Shown piece after piece: positions 18,824-27,184 of a DNA stretch of 64,000 bases. The notes under the pieces were generated by a model. The model was not told the origin of the DNA. It searched no databases and worked only from the letters and a program-made list of their open reading frames with translations. A program made the translations under genes and the position numbers. The stretch comes from Lampropedia hyalina DSM 16112 (GTDB lineage: Bacteria > Pseudomonadota > Gammaproteobacteria > Burkholderiales > Burkholderiaceae_C), in the NCBI RefSeq assembly GCF_900129055.1, contig NZ_FQUZ01000001.1:124001-188000 (forward strand), written 5' to 3'. The stretch's first letter is position 1; each line of letters opens with the position of its first letter.

Positions 18824-19773
18824 TTGCTCCGTGCGGCAAATGCGTACTGCACGCCCTGATCGCCCAGCGGAGTGCCTGCACTCAAATCCAGCCCGAACTG
18901 CGCAAAGATGGCCGCGCATTCGGGGTCGGACGCACCGGACATGCAGCCCACCGAGTTGCCCAGGTCCTGGCGAATGTCGGAATTGCGCAACAGCGCGGCA
19001 ATGTCCAGCACCACTTTCTCGGTGGTCGGGTTGAAGTTGGCCAGTTGCACGGCAGCGCGGTTCGGACGGCTGCAACTGACGGTTTCGCCGGTCACGGGGT
19101 TGCCGGTGCAGCCCGTCGCGCCCAGGTGAATGTGGAAGGTGGTTCCAGCCGCTGCCGGTGCGGGTCGCTGCACGCCGCCTTCGGGTTTCAGTTCCAGTTG
19201 CAGGTACTTGCGCCCGGCCTGCCACGACCATGCCAGTGCGCCCACGTCCAGCGGCGCGGTGGCGGCGGCATAGTCGGTGTGGTTCCAGCGCGAGGGCACG
19301 CCCACGGTGAAGCGCAGTCCCCGGTAGTCTCCGGCAGGCACGGTGCCGACGATGCGGGCATTGGTGGTGGCAGTGCCCTTGCTGGCACAGGCATCTGCGG
19401 CATTTTCGAGGTCGATCAGGGCCAGGCTGTCGCCTTCCTGCTGAATCTGCCATTCGCTGGCATCCAGCGTCAGCGGCACGGCATTGCCCGCCGTGTCGAT
19501 CAAGGCCGCATTGGCCACATAGAAGCGCAGATCGCTCAAGGCCGCGCGGGCCTGGGTGGTGCCCAGCCCGGTCAGGGTGGTATCGCAGGCCACGGGCGCA
19601 GTGCCCGCATAGGCCGCGAATTCGATGGCCACCGCCTGTGGCCCGACCGGGCCGGGAGTGCCGCCATCGCCGCCTCCACCACAGGCAGCCAGCAGGGTGG
19701 CGACAGCCGCGAAGCCGACAGGGTTCCGCAGGGAACGGGACAGAACGGAAGCAGAACGCAAAGAATGTTTCAT
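18820..19773 (-). CDS. mbnP: MbnP-type copper-binding lipoprotein (metallo-mystery pair partner)
   Basis: The 317-residue protein has a lipoprotein signal peptide with lipobox LAAC (Cys near residue 31). The rest matches the four-Cys partner of the metallo-mystery pair: AYAGTAPVACDTT, LRFYVANAALID, GDYRGLRFTVGVP, a W-rich WSWQAGRKYLQLEL stretch, and FHIHLGATGCTG with further Cys at VSCSR, VGCM and PECAAIF. MbnP binds copper after its tryptophan is converted to kynurenine by MbnH. The gene starts the coupled run toward the MbnH-type, barrel and PCu(A)C genes. Ribosome binding site GGAGT lies before ATG 19773. Confidence 0.85.
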   Translation of the reverse strand: MKHSLRSASVLSRSLRNPVGFAAVATLLAACGGGGDGGTPGPVGPQAVAIEFAAYAGTAPVACDTTLTGLGTTQARAALSDLRFYVANAALIDTAGNAVPLTLDASEWQIQQEGDSLALIDLENAADACASKGTATTNARIVGTVPAGDYRGLRFTVGVPSRWNHTDYAAATAPLDVGALAWSWQAGRKYLQLELKPEGGVQRPAPAAAGTTFHIHLGATGCTGNPVTGETVSCSRPNRAAVQLANFNPTTEKVVLDIAALLRNSDIRQDLGNSVGCMSGASDPECAAIFAQFGLDLSAGTPLGDQGVQYAFAARSK

Positions 19774-19812
19774 GGGTGTGACTCCAGACGGCGGGCCATC
19801 CCACCGTCACCG

Positions 19813-19985
19813 ATAAAGGGAACGCTGATTCATTCCGTCCGAGTCGCCGCGCGCCCTGTCGGGATGGGTTGCAAGGCGGTTTTTGGGGTCAATAGTGGTG
19901 CTATTGACCCCAAAAGCCAACGCAGCAGACCACCCGAGAGGGGAATGCGGCGGCCGGGAGGAATGATTCAGCGGTTCCTAAAGGG
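19813..19985. repeat. palindromic repeat element, family 2, copy 2
   Basis: The approximately 170-base element has imperfect terminal inverted repeats (GGGAACGCTGATTCATTCC at the left; GGAATGATTCAGCGGTTCC at the right) and a perfect central hairpin: stem TTTTGGGGTCAATAG (19881-19895) and CTATTGACCCCAAAA (19901-19915) around TGGTG. The core shares GGGATG, GCAAGGCGG and GGTCAATAG-n5-CTATTGACC with copy 1 at 4830-4998; the outer ends differ. The rest of the 19774-20135 gap shows no gene. Confidence 0.85.
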
Positions 19986-20135
19986 AAGGGCCATGCCCGA
20001 AGCACCCGCACGCCCTGTCGGAACAAGGTGCGCAGCGGCCATCGGGAACCATGCAGGCCCCAAAAAAGAATCCATCGGTCTGTTGGCCTGCACCCTGTCC
20101 TGTATGTGGGGAGGGAGCGCAGGCGAACAGCAAGA

Positions 20136-20567
20136 TCACAAGGGCGGCGCACGCGCCAGTGGCAGGCGATAGTCGTCGCACGCGGTATTGGCCCAACGCT
20201 GCAACGGCACGGGGTGCGGGGCATCCGCCCGGTTCGGCTCCTGCCAGAATGCAGGCTCCTGTGGCGGCAAGGCAGGCCAGTGCCCCACATGGCGACACCA
20301 CGGGCAGGGCGACCATGCCGAAGCAGGCTCGTCGTCATCGGCAGGCTGCAACTGCTCGACCAACCCCAGCACACCATCGGCCTGTTCCACCACCTCGACC
20401 CAGATCATGCCCTGGGCACTGCACAGCATGATGCGCTCGCCTGCGGGCTGCGCGGCATTGATGAGGGCCGGATGCAGCGCCGTCCACAGCAACACCGGCA
20501 ACAGCAGCCACTGCACCAGCGCGCGGAGCTGGCGGCAGCGTTGCAGAAGGGTGGACGAGGCAGACAT
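20136..20567 (-). CDS. DUF2946-like protein, copper cluster
   Basis: The 143-residue product has a hydrophobic segment (about residues 13-36, RALVQWLLLPVLLWTALHPA) and then a short region with a Cys pair: MLCSAQGMIWVEV followed by SPCPWCRHVGHW. This pattern (Cys-containing beta strand, then a CxxC) is that of DUF2946 proteins, which are of unknown function and tend to occur near metal-related genes. It is related in layout to the protein at 21102-21593. The start is not backed by a ribosome binding site. Confidence in the family is moderate. Confidence 0.65.
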   Translation of the reverse strand: MSASSTLLQRCRQLRALVQWLLLPVLLWTALHPALINAAQPAGERIMLCSAQGMIWVEVVEQADGVLGLVEQLQPADDDEPASAWSPCPWCRHVGHWPALPPQEPAFWQEPNRADAPHPVPLQRWANTACDDYRLPLARAPPL

Positions 20568-20614
20568 GGGCGGGCGGCGGGTCAAAAAATCAATGCAATA
20601 CGATCAGAAAACAT

Positions 20615-20932
20615 TCAGGGCTTCTTCAGGCCCAGAATCCACTGCGCCAGTTGCTCGGCTTCTTCGGGCTTGACGGTGCGGTTGGCGGGCATCGGAATCA
20701 CGCCCCATTCGCCGCTGCTGCCTTTGAGAATCTTCTGCACCAGCACGGCCTGCGCATCGTCGCGCCCGGCGTACTTGCTGGAAATATCCTGGTAGGCCGG
20801 CCCCACCACCTTGCGCCCCACCTGGTGGCAGGCCAGGCAGGCTTTGGCCTTGGCCAGTTGTTCAGAGGCATACGAGGGAGGAGCCACCACCGTGGTGGCC
20901 AACAGCATCAGGACGAGGACAAATCGGGTCAT
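20615..20932 (-). CDS. small class I cytochrome c (c551/c552 type)
   Basis: The 105-residue protein has a signal peptide (about residues 1-23, LVLMLLATTVVAPPSYA), the heme motif CLACH, then VGPAYQDISSKYAG and IPMPAN, whose Met is the likely axial ligand, and a closing LAQWILGL helix. It is a soluble periplasmic electron carrier of the c551/c552 group. ATG 20932 is chosen because the signal peptide begins there. Neighbours with MbnH and DUF2946-like genes suggest it may feed electrons in the copper cluster, which is an inference. Confidence 0.9.
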   Translation of the reverse strand: MTRFVLVLMLLATTVVAPPSYASEQLAKAKACLACHQVGRKVVGPAYQDISSKYAGRDDAQAVLVQKILKGSSGEWGVIPMPANRTVKPEEAEQLAQWILGLKKP

Positions 20933-21101
20933 GGCAAGGCAAAAGGCATTGCGCCACGGCGGACGCGGATGCAGGCAGGAATCGGGCAAACCGCCAGAAA
21001 CGAGGAACGTGAAGGAGGCGAAACCCCAGGGCAAGCGGCACAAGCCTCTGGCGGCATGCGCCAGACCAGAGCGGGTTCTGTGGGGGCGTGAAACCCGCGC
21101 T

Positions 21102-21593
21102 TCAGGCCAGCGGCTGTGGCGGTGCGCGCGGTTGCAGTGGGCGATGGTTCCCAGCCAGCGGGAGCGGCAGTGTCGGGGCGAACGCCGCCATGCGTGTGGC
21201 TTCGCCCTGCCACGGCAGGAATGCCATCAAGACCAGCCAGATGGCCTGTACATCGAGGGCCAGTTCCTCATCGTGCAGCAGACAGTAGAGGCAATGCCCG
21301 CCTGCCATGTCAGAGGCGGGTGCAGCGGGTGTGGCGGCCGGAGCCTGCGCACTGCCATCGGCCAAGTCCATCCAGACCATGCCGGTGCTGGTGCAGATCG
21401 ACACCCATTCCGGCATCGATGAAGCAGACGCAGTGCCCGGCTGGGCGTTTTCGACCCTGTCGGCAGAAGGCTGGCCGATGCCCAGAAAACGCGACATCCC
21501 CGCATGGCCCAGCAGAGGCAGGGTCAGCCCCAGCAGCAACACCCACAGGGCGAACCATGTGGTCAGGTGCTGGTGCAGGCGCAAATGCTTCAT
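21102..21593 (-). CDS. DUF2946-family protein, copper cluster
   Basis: The 163-residue product has a hydrophobic N-terminal anchor (about residues 10-31, TTWFALWVLLLGLTLPLLG), then the DUF2946 signature ICTSTGMVWMDL and, after an Ala/Pro-rich linker, HCLYCLLHDEE with a CxxC. Function is unknown; the two Cys pairs suggest metal or redox binding. It is the first gene of a minus-strand run that continues with a cytochrome c and a second DUF2946-like gene. It is divergent from the SsuC-type permease across an AT-rich region. Confidence 0.75.
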   Translation of the reverse strand: MKHLRLHQHLTTWFALWVLLLGLTLPLLGHAGMSRFLGIGQPSADRVENAQPGTASASSMPEWVSICTSTGMVWMDLADGSAQAPAATPAAPASDMAGGHCLYCLLHDEELALDVQAIWLVLMAFLPWQGEATRMAAFAPTLPLPLAGNHRPLQPRAPPQPLA

Positions 21594-21878
21594 GACTGGG
21601 AGAAATGGGAATGCTGTTCAAAATAACGCAATGGTCGCCAGTGTAGCAAGTTTCCGCCCGCTACTGCCCGCATGTCCCACTGCCGCACGGTCTATGGGCA
21701 ACAGGCCGTGCCACTCTGCCAGACTTCATCATAAAAATTTCACATATAAAAATGATTAATTAATATTCCCAATTTTTATAATCAAGCGGTACGCTACGCA
21801 CTCTTTCGACTGTTGCGAGGCTTCCGATGCACGTTTTCCGATTCCGGCTTCATTGCCTGCCGTGGCCTGTCCGTCAGG
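21594..21878. promoter_or_regulatory. AT-rich divergent promoter region, copper run / sulfur cluster 1
   Basis: This 285-base gap separates the copper run from sulfur cluster 1. Bases 21725-21785 are much richer in A and T than the flanks and contain TATAAT at 21777-21782, a good -10 hexamer reading toward the permease. The matching -35 is weak, as expected for a promoter needing an activator such as a CysB or Cbl/SsuR-type LysR protein. No binding site could be assigned. Confidence 0.45.
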
Positions 21879-22715
21879 ATGTCCATGTCGGCTGACGCAG
21901 GCCAGGCACGCGCCGCAAGCCGCCAGCCACGACGCGCCCTGCGGCAGGCCGAATGGCTGGCCATTTCCTGGGCCGTGCCGGTGTTGGTGGTGCTGGTCTG
22001 GGAGTTGCTGTCGCGCATCGGCACCATCCGCCCACAGATTCTGCCCGCGCCCAGCAGCGTGGCCTGGACGGGCTGGGAGTTGCTGCGCGATGGCACGCTG
22101 CTGGTGCATCTGGGGCACAGTCTGGCGCGGGCGGCCGTGGGTTTTGCCATCGGCGGCGGCATCGGCTTTGCACTGGGGGTGCTGGTGGGATTCTCGCGGC
22201 TGGCCGAGGCCATTCTCGACCGCTCGGTGCAGATGATCCGGGCCATTCCGTTTCTCGCGCTGCTGCCGCTGGTCATCATCTGGTTCGGGGTGGACGAGAG
22301 CGGCAAGATTTTCCTGGTCGCGCTGGCAGTGCTGTTTCCGGTGTACATCAACACGGTGCTGGGCATACGGCAGGTCGATCCCAAGCTGCTGGAAGTGGGC
22401 AAGGTGACGGGGCTGGGCGTGCGCGAGCAGGTCATGCGCATCATCCTGCCCGGAGCCATGCCCTCGATTCTCACCGGCGTGCGCTACGCGCTGGCGGTGG
22501 CATGGCTGGCCCTGGTGATTGCCGAGACGATTGCCACCACCAAGGGCATCGGCTTTCTGGCAATGGATGCGCGGGAGTTTCTGCAAACCAACGTCATCGT
22601 GCTGACCATTCTGATCTATGCCGGCATCGGCGTGCTGGCCGACAGCCTGGCACGGCTGCTGGAGCGTCGCCTGCTGGCATGGCATCCCAATTACGACCAG
22701 GAGCAGGGACGATGA
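21879..22715 (+). CDS. SsuC-type ABC transporter permease (sulfonate/nitrate family)
   Basis: The 278-residue inner membrane protein has about six membrane spans and the permease loop LEVGKVTGLGVREQVMRIIL followed by LPGAMPSILTGVRYAL, the family's EAA-type coupling motif. It resembles SsuC, the permease for alkanesulfonates. The start is uncertain: ATGs at 21879 and 21885 both lie behind an AGG-containing stretch, and a TTG at 21813 would add 22 unlikely residues. It is the first gene of sulfur cluster 1 and overlaps the ATPase gene by four bases. Confidence 0.85.
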   Translation: MSMSADAGQARAASRQPRRALRQAEWLAISWAVPVLVVLVWELLSRIGTIRPQILPAPSSVAWTGWELLRDGTLLVHLGHSLARAAVGFAIGGGIGFALGVLVGFSRLAEAILDRSVQMIRAIPFLALLPLVIIWFGVDESGKIFLVALAVLFPVYINTVLGIRQVDPKLLEVGKVTGLGVREQVMRIILPGAMPSILTGVRYALAVAWLALVIAETIATTKGIGFLAMDAREFLQTNVIVLTILIYAGIGVLADSLARLLERRLLAWHPNYDQEQGR

Positions 22716-23458
22716 GCCAGTCACCCGCCACCCCGTCCGCTCCACCCCGACTGGCCGTGCGCGTGCGCGGCCTGCGCCGCCAGTATGGCGAGCGCGTGGT
22801 GGTGGACGATCTCGATCTGGACATCGCCCCCGGCGAATTCGTTGCATTGCAGGGCGAGAGCGGCTGCGGCAAGACCACGCTGCTGCGCGCACTGGCCGGG
22901 CTGGATGCCATCGATGCGGGCCAGGTCGATGGCCCGGCACAGCCCGCCGTGGTGTTTCAGGAACACCGGCTGCTGCCCTGGGCACCGCTGTGGCGCAATG
23001 TGGCCCTGGGCATCGACGATACGCGGGGCCGGCCACTGGCAGAAGCCGCCTTGCAGGAAGTGGGGCTGGCGGGCCGCGAGAACGACTGGCCGCGCCGCCT
23101 CTCGGGCGGACAGGCGCAGCGCGTGGCCCTGGCGCGTGCGCTGGTGCGCGAACCCCGCCTGCTGTTGCTGGACGAGCCGTTTGCCGCCCTCGACGCACTC
23201 ACGCGCATCAAGATGCACCTGCTCATCAAGGAGCTGGTGGCACGCCACCAGCCCGGCGTGCTGCTGGTCACGCACGACGTGGACGAAGCCATCGCCATCT
23301 CCGACCGCATTCTCATCATGCGTCATGGCCGCATTGCCGCCGCCTACCCGGTGACTGCGCAGGCCCAAGCGCAACGCCTGCGGCTGCGCCAGCAACTGCT
23401 GCAAGAGCTGGGCGTGGATTCGCGCCCGCTGGCCAGCACCACCCAGGCCGTGGCCTGA
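22712..23458 (+). CDS. SsuB-type ABC transporter ATP-binding protein
   Basis: The 248-residue ATPase has Walker A GESGCGKTT, Q-loop VVFQEHRLLPW, ABC signature LSGGQAQR, Walker B LLLLDEPFAALD and the switch His in THDVDEA. The VVFQEHRLLPW pattern is typical of the nitrate/sulfonate/taurine uptake group. Its ATG overlaps the permease stop as ATGA. It would power the permease at 21879-22715 with the binding protein at 23517-24533. Confidence 0.93.
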   Translation: MSQSPATPSAPPRLAVRVRGLRRQYGERVVVDDLDLDIAPGEFVALQGESGCGKTTLLRALAGLDAIDAGQVDGPAQPAVVFQEHRLLPWAPLWRNVALGIDDTRGRPLAEAALQEVGLAGRENDWPRRLSGGQAQRVALARALVREPRLLLLDEPFAALDALTRIKMHLLIKELVARHQPGVLLVTHDVDEAIAISDRILIMRHGRIAAAYPVTAQAQAQRLRLRQQLLQELGVDSRPLASTTQAVA

Positions 23459-23516
23459 ATACCGCCACCCCTCGTTCCTTTTCTGTTCCCCCGCAACCCT
23501 TCCCGGAGAGCCACCC

Positions 23517-24533
23517 ATGAGCCAGAAACCCGATTTTTTCGCCAGCCGCCGCCGCATGCTTCAAGGGGCCGGACTGGCCGCTGCCTCGTTTGGCGCAGCC
23601 GCCAGCGGCCTGCTCCTGCCACGCCATGTGCTGGCGCAGGGCACGCGCAACACCGATACCGTGCGCGTGGGCTTCGGGCGCGGCGGCCTGCCGCTGATTG
23701 CGCGCGAGCGCGGCGAGTTCGAGAAAACCCTGGCCGCCCAGGACATCAAGGTGGAATGGGTCGGGCCGTTCCCCAATCATGCGCCTTCATTGCAGGCCGT
23801 CGTCGGCGGCAGTGCCGACTTCGGCTTCTGGGGCAGCACCACGCCCGCACTGGCCGCCATCATTGCCGGCTCGCCGCTGGTGTTCACCCACTTCAACATC
23901 TACAGCCCGCGCAGCACCGCCATCATCGTCAGGAAGGATTCCGACATCGACTCGGTGAAAGACCTGGCAGGCAAGAAAGTGGCGGTGAACCGCTCCGGCC
24001 TGGGCGAATTCCTGCTGGTGGCCGCACTGGAAAAGCACGGCGTGGATCGCCAGTCGGTGGAGTTCGTCTACCTCAACCCGCCCGATGCCGCCCCCGCCTT
24101 CGGGCAGGGCCGGGTTCATGCCTGGTCGATGTGGTCGCCCGGCGTGGACATTGCCCGCGACCAGTACGACGCCAAGGACATCTTCTTTGAAGGCACCGAC
24201 CTGGACTTCCTGATCGACTATTCCTCGCTGGTGTCGCTGCGCCGCTTTGCCGTGGACAACAGCGCGCTGGTGCGTGCCGTCATCAATGCCTGGCAGGCCG
24301 AAGGCCGCTGGGTCAGCGAACACCCGCGCGAATCCGAGCTGCTGGCGCAGAAGGAAGGCAAGTACAGCGATGCCGTGCGCGACCACCTCATCGGCTACCA
24401 ACGCCAGCACCAGTTCTACGAGGCCGACGATCCGCAGTTCCTACGCGAATTCCAGCGCGCTGCCGACTGGCTGGCCGAGCGCGCCATCCTGCCGAAAAAA
24501 GTCACCGTGTCCGAGCATGTGGTGCGCGTCTGA
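23517..24533 (+). CDS. SsuA-type periplasmic binding protein (sulfonate family)
   Basis: The 338-residue protein carries a twin-arginine-like signal (ASRRRMLQGAGLAAASF) and the NMT1/SsuA-like fold, with VRVGFGRGGLPLIARERGEFE, GGSADFGFWGSTTPALA, VKDLAGKKVAVNRSG and the hinge region AWSMWSPGVDIARD. It would bring an organic sulfur compound to the permease above. Ribosome binding site GGAG lies before ATG 23517. Substrate is not decidable; sulfonate is the default for this family. Confidence 0.9.
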   Translation: MSQKPDFFASRRRMLQGAGLAAASFGAAASGLLLPRHVLAQGTRNTDTVRVGFGRGGLPLIARERGEFEKTLAAQDIKVEWVGPFPNHAPSLQAVVGGSADFGFWGSTTPALAAIIAGSPLVFTHFNIYSPRSTAIIVRKDSDIDSVKDLAGKKVAVNRSGLGEFLLVAALEKHGVDRQSVEFVYLNPPDAAPAFGQGRVHAWSMWSPGVDIARDQYDAKDIFFEGTDLDFLIDYSSLVSLRRFAVDNSALVRAVINAWQAEGRWVSEHPRESELLAQKEGKYSDAVRDHLIGYQRQHQFYEADDPQFLREFQRAADWLAERAILPKKVTVSEHVVRV

Positions 24534-24568
24534 TCATTTGATTCCTTGTTCTTCCGAAGTCTGAAACC

Positions 24569-25897
24569 ATGTCCACTACCCAACCCGTTCGCCTGGGTGT
24601 CAATGTCCTCGCCTCCGGCCGCCACGATGCCGCCTGGAAAACCTTGCCCCAACCGGCCACCCTGCCCACCGACATCGATGCCTTCGTGCACATTGCCCAA
24701 CTGGCCGAGCGCGGCAAGATCGACGCGCTGTTCCTCGCCGACGGGCCGGGCGGGCTGGTGCCCGAAGCCTACCACCGCCCCTGGCGCGCGCTGGATCCGC
24801 TGGCCCTGCATGCCGCGCTGAGCCAGGCCACCGGGCACATTGGGCTGGTCGTCACCACCACCAGCCTGTTCGGCCACCCCTACACCGTGGCACGGCAGCT
24901 TGCCTCACTCGACCATATCAGCAAGGGGCGCGCCGCCTGGAACATCATCACCAGCCAGGTTCCGGCTGCACTGGCCGCCTACGGCCTGGAACAGGGCTTC
25001 GACCAGCAGGAGCGTTACCAGCGGGCAGGCGAATTCGCGCAAATCGTCACCGGACTGTGGGACTCCCTGCCCCACGAAGCCATCGTGGCCGATGCCCAGA
25101 ACCATGTGTTCGTCGATCCGGCCCGGCTGCGGCCCATCAATGTGCAGGGCCAGCACTTCCGCTCCGCCGGTGCGCTGTCGGCCCCCGTCAGCCCCCAGGG
25201 ACGGCCCGTGATCTTTCAGGCCGGGCAGTCCGAGGACAGCAAGGCCTTCGGTGCGCGCTGGGCCGACGCGCTGTTCACCGGCCAGCGCGTCCATGCCAAC
25301 GCCCAGAAGTTCTATGCCGACGTGAAAGCCCTCGCACAAGGCCACGGGCGCAACCCCGACCACCTGCTGGTCATGCCCGGACTGTTCCCGATTCTGGGCA
25401 GCACCGAAGCCGAGGCGCAGAGGCGCAAGGACGAACTGGACGAATTGCTGGACCACGAATTCCTGCGCCGCGAACTGGCCCACCATCTGGCCCTGGAGCC
25501 GGACGACCTGCCCTACGACCAGCCCCTGCCCTACGAAGCCATCGAACAAGTGGAAAGCCGGGTGCCGCTGGCCTCGCGCTGGCACCGCCGGGAAATTCTC
25601 AACGATGCTCGCCAGCACGGCTGGACGGTGCGCCAGACACTGCGCGCCAACCTGATCGGCGGGCACCGGCTGATCGTCGGCACACCCGAACAGGTGGCCG
25701 CCGACATCCTGCACTGGCTGGACAGCAAGGCTGCCGATGGCTTCAACCTCAACATCGACGTGCAGACCAGCGGGCTGGAAGACGTGGTGAACCAGCTCAT
25801 CCCCGTCTTGCAGAAAGCCGGGCGGTTCCGCACCGAATACACCGGCTCCACGCTGCGCGACCACCTGGGCCTGCCCGCCTTCCACGCCACCCTCTGA
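24569..25897 (+). CDS. NtaA/SnaA/DszA-family FMN-dependent monooxygenase
   Basis: The 442-residue luciferase-like enzyme uses FMNH2 from a separate reductase and O2. Family marks are LGVNVLASGRHDAAWK, FLADGPGG, TSLFGHPYTVARQLASLDHIS, GRAAWNIITS (flavin site), YQRAGEF and GHRLIVGTPEQVAADI. The family includes nitrilotriacetate monooxygenase NtaA, SnaA and DszA, the dibenzothiophene sulfone monooxygenase. It is close to the protein at 55928-57238 in N-terminal pattern and layout. Its position between an Ssu-type transporter and an SfnB/DszC-like gene suggests oxidative cleavage of an organosulfur compound. Confidence 0.9.
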   Translation: MSTTQPVRLGVNVLASGRHDAAWKTLPQPATLPTDIDAFVHIAQLAERGKIDALFLADGPGGLVPEAYHRPWRALDPLALHAALSQATGHIGLVVTTTSLFGHPYTVARQLASLDHISKGRAAWNIITSQVPAALAAYGLEQGFDQQERYQRAGEFAQIVTGLWDSLPHEAIVADAQNHVFVDPARLRPINVQGQHFRSAGALSAPVSPQGRPVIFQAGQSEDSKAFGARWADALFTGQRVHANAQKFYADVKALAQGHGRNPDHLLVMPGLFPILGSTEAEAQRRKDELDELLDHEFLRRELAHHLALEPDDLPYDQPLPYEAIEQVESRVPLASRWHRREILNDARQHGWTVRQTLRANLIGGHRLIVGTPEQVAADILHWLDSKAADGFNLNIDVQTSGLEDVVNQLIPVLQKAGRFRTEYTGSTLRDHLGLPAFHATL

Positions 25898-25915
25898 CTC
25901 CCAAGCACCCTATCC

Positions 25916-27147
25916 ATGCCCGCATCCACCCCATCGTCTGGCACGAAACCACCCAACGCCTGGGCTATGCCGAACTGTTCCAGCAGTTTGCCGACACCGC
26001 CGCCGAGCGCGACACCAGCCACCGCCTGATTCACGCCGAAGTCGCCGCGCTGAAGCAACGCGGCTTTGGCGCGCTGCGCCTCCCCAGAGAACAGGGCGGA
26101 CAGGCCGTGTCCCTGCCGGAACTGTTCTGGCTGGCCCGCGACCTGGCCACGGCCGATCCGAACATCGCCCACATCTTCCGCAACCACTTCTTTGCCGTCG
26201 AGCAGCACCTGCGCACGCCCGAACAACCCTTTTCGCGCCACCTGCTGGAGCAGATCGGGGCAGGCAAAACCCTGGGCGTGGCCTTCAACGAACAAACCGG
26301 GGAACCCGCTGGCTCGGTGGGCCGGGTGCCTGCCACGCAACTGCAATGGTCTCAAGCGCGGCAGGGCTGGCAGATTTCCGGCAGAAAAATCTACTCCACC
26401 GGCAACATCTACGCCGACTACCTGCTGGCCACCGCCAGCGACCCGTCCAGCGGCCAGGTTCGGCAATTCTTCGTCGCCACCGATGCGCCGGGCGTGCACC
26501 TGGACGACGACTGGGACAGCTTTGGCCAGAAGCTCACCGGCTCCGGCAGCACCGTCTTCGATGGGGTGCTGGTGCAGGGCCATGACCTGTTCGACCTGCC
26601 ACCCCGCGCCACGGCAGACGGCCACACGCTCTACGGCTTCACGTTCCATCAGGTATACCTGACCACCGCCGTCAGCGGCATTGCCAACCGCGTGCTGGCC
26701 GATGCCATCGCGCTGGTGCGCCGCCGCCAGCGCAACTTCTACCACGGACTGGCCGACACCCCCGCGCAGGAGCCGGAAATCCAGGCCACCGTGGGGCGCA
26801 TCGCCGCCCACCGCAGTGCCGTGCTGGCTGTGGTGGACCGCGCCATCCAGGCACTGGAACAATCCTGGCACCCCAGCGACGACCCCGCCGAAACCCACGC
26901 ACGTTCGCTGGCCGCCACCCTCGCCGCCTCCGAAGCCAAGATCGTCACCGACGAAGCCACTGCCCAGCTAGCCAGCCTGCTGATCGACGTGGGCAGCGGC
27001 AGTGGCGTATCGGCCACCGCCGCGCTGGATCGGCACTGGCGCAACGCCAGGGTCATCGCCTCGCACAACCCGCGCACCTACAAGGAACGCATCATCGGCG
27101 ACCACTACCTCAACGGCACCCTGCCGCCCACCGGGGCATTTTTCTGA
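25916..27147 (+). CDS. SfnB/DszC-like acyl-CoA dehydrogenase-family protein, start frameshifted
   Basis: From about 25933 the frame is open to the stop at 27145-27147 and encodes about 400 residues with the family motifs [61 protein letters not shown] and the C-terminal [20 protein letters not shown]. Relatives oxidise sulfur compounds with FMNH2 (SfnB, DszC type). The frame has no ATG, GTG or TTG near its expected start. The natural-looking start ATG 25916, 18 bases after the monooxygenase stop, is out of frame by one base; adding one C to the run at 25929-25932 would join it to the protein. Either this is a sequencing or real frameshift, or a rare start (CTG 25894) is used. Confidence 0.75.
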
Positions 27148-27184
27148 AAACCAGCGCATCGATGTACCTCAAGACCAGACATTC

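Noticed and set aside
25057-25897. upstream extension of the SfnB/DszC-like frame over the monooxygenase gene
   Set aside because: It overlaps the well-supported monooxygenase in another frame and its residues match no family; the frameshift near 25930 is a better explanation.
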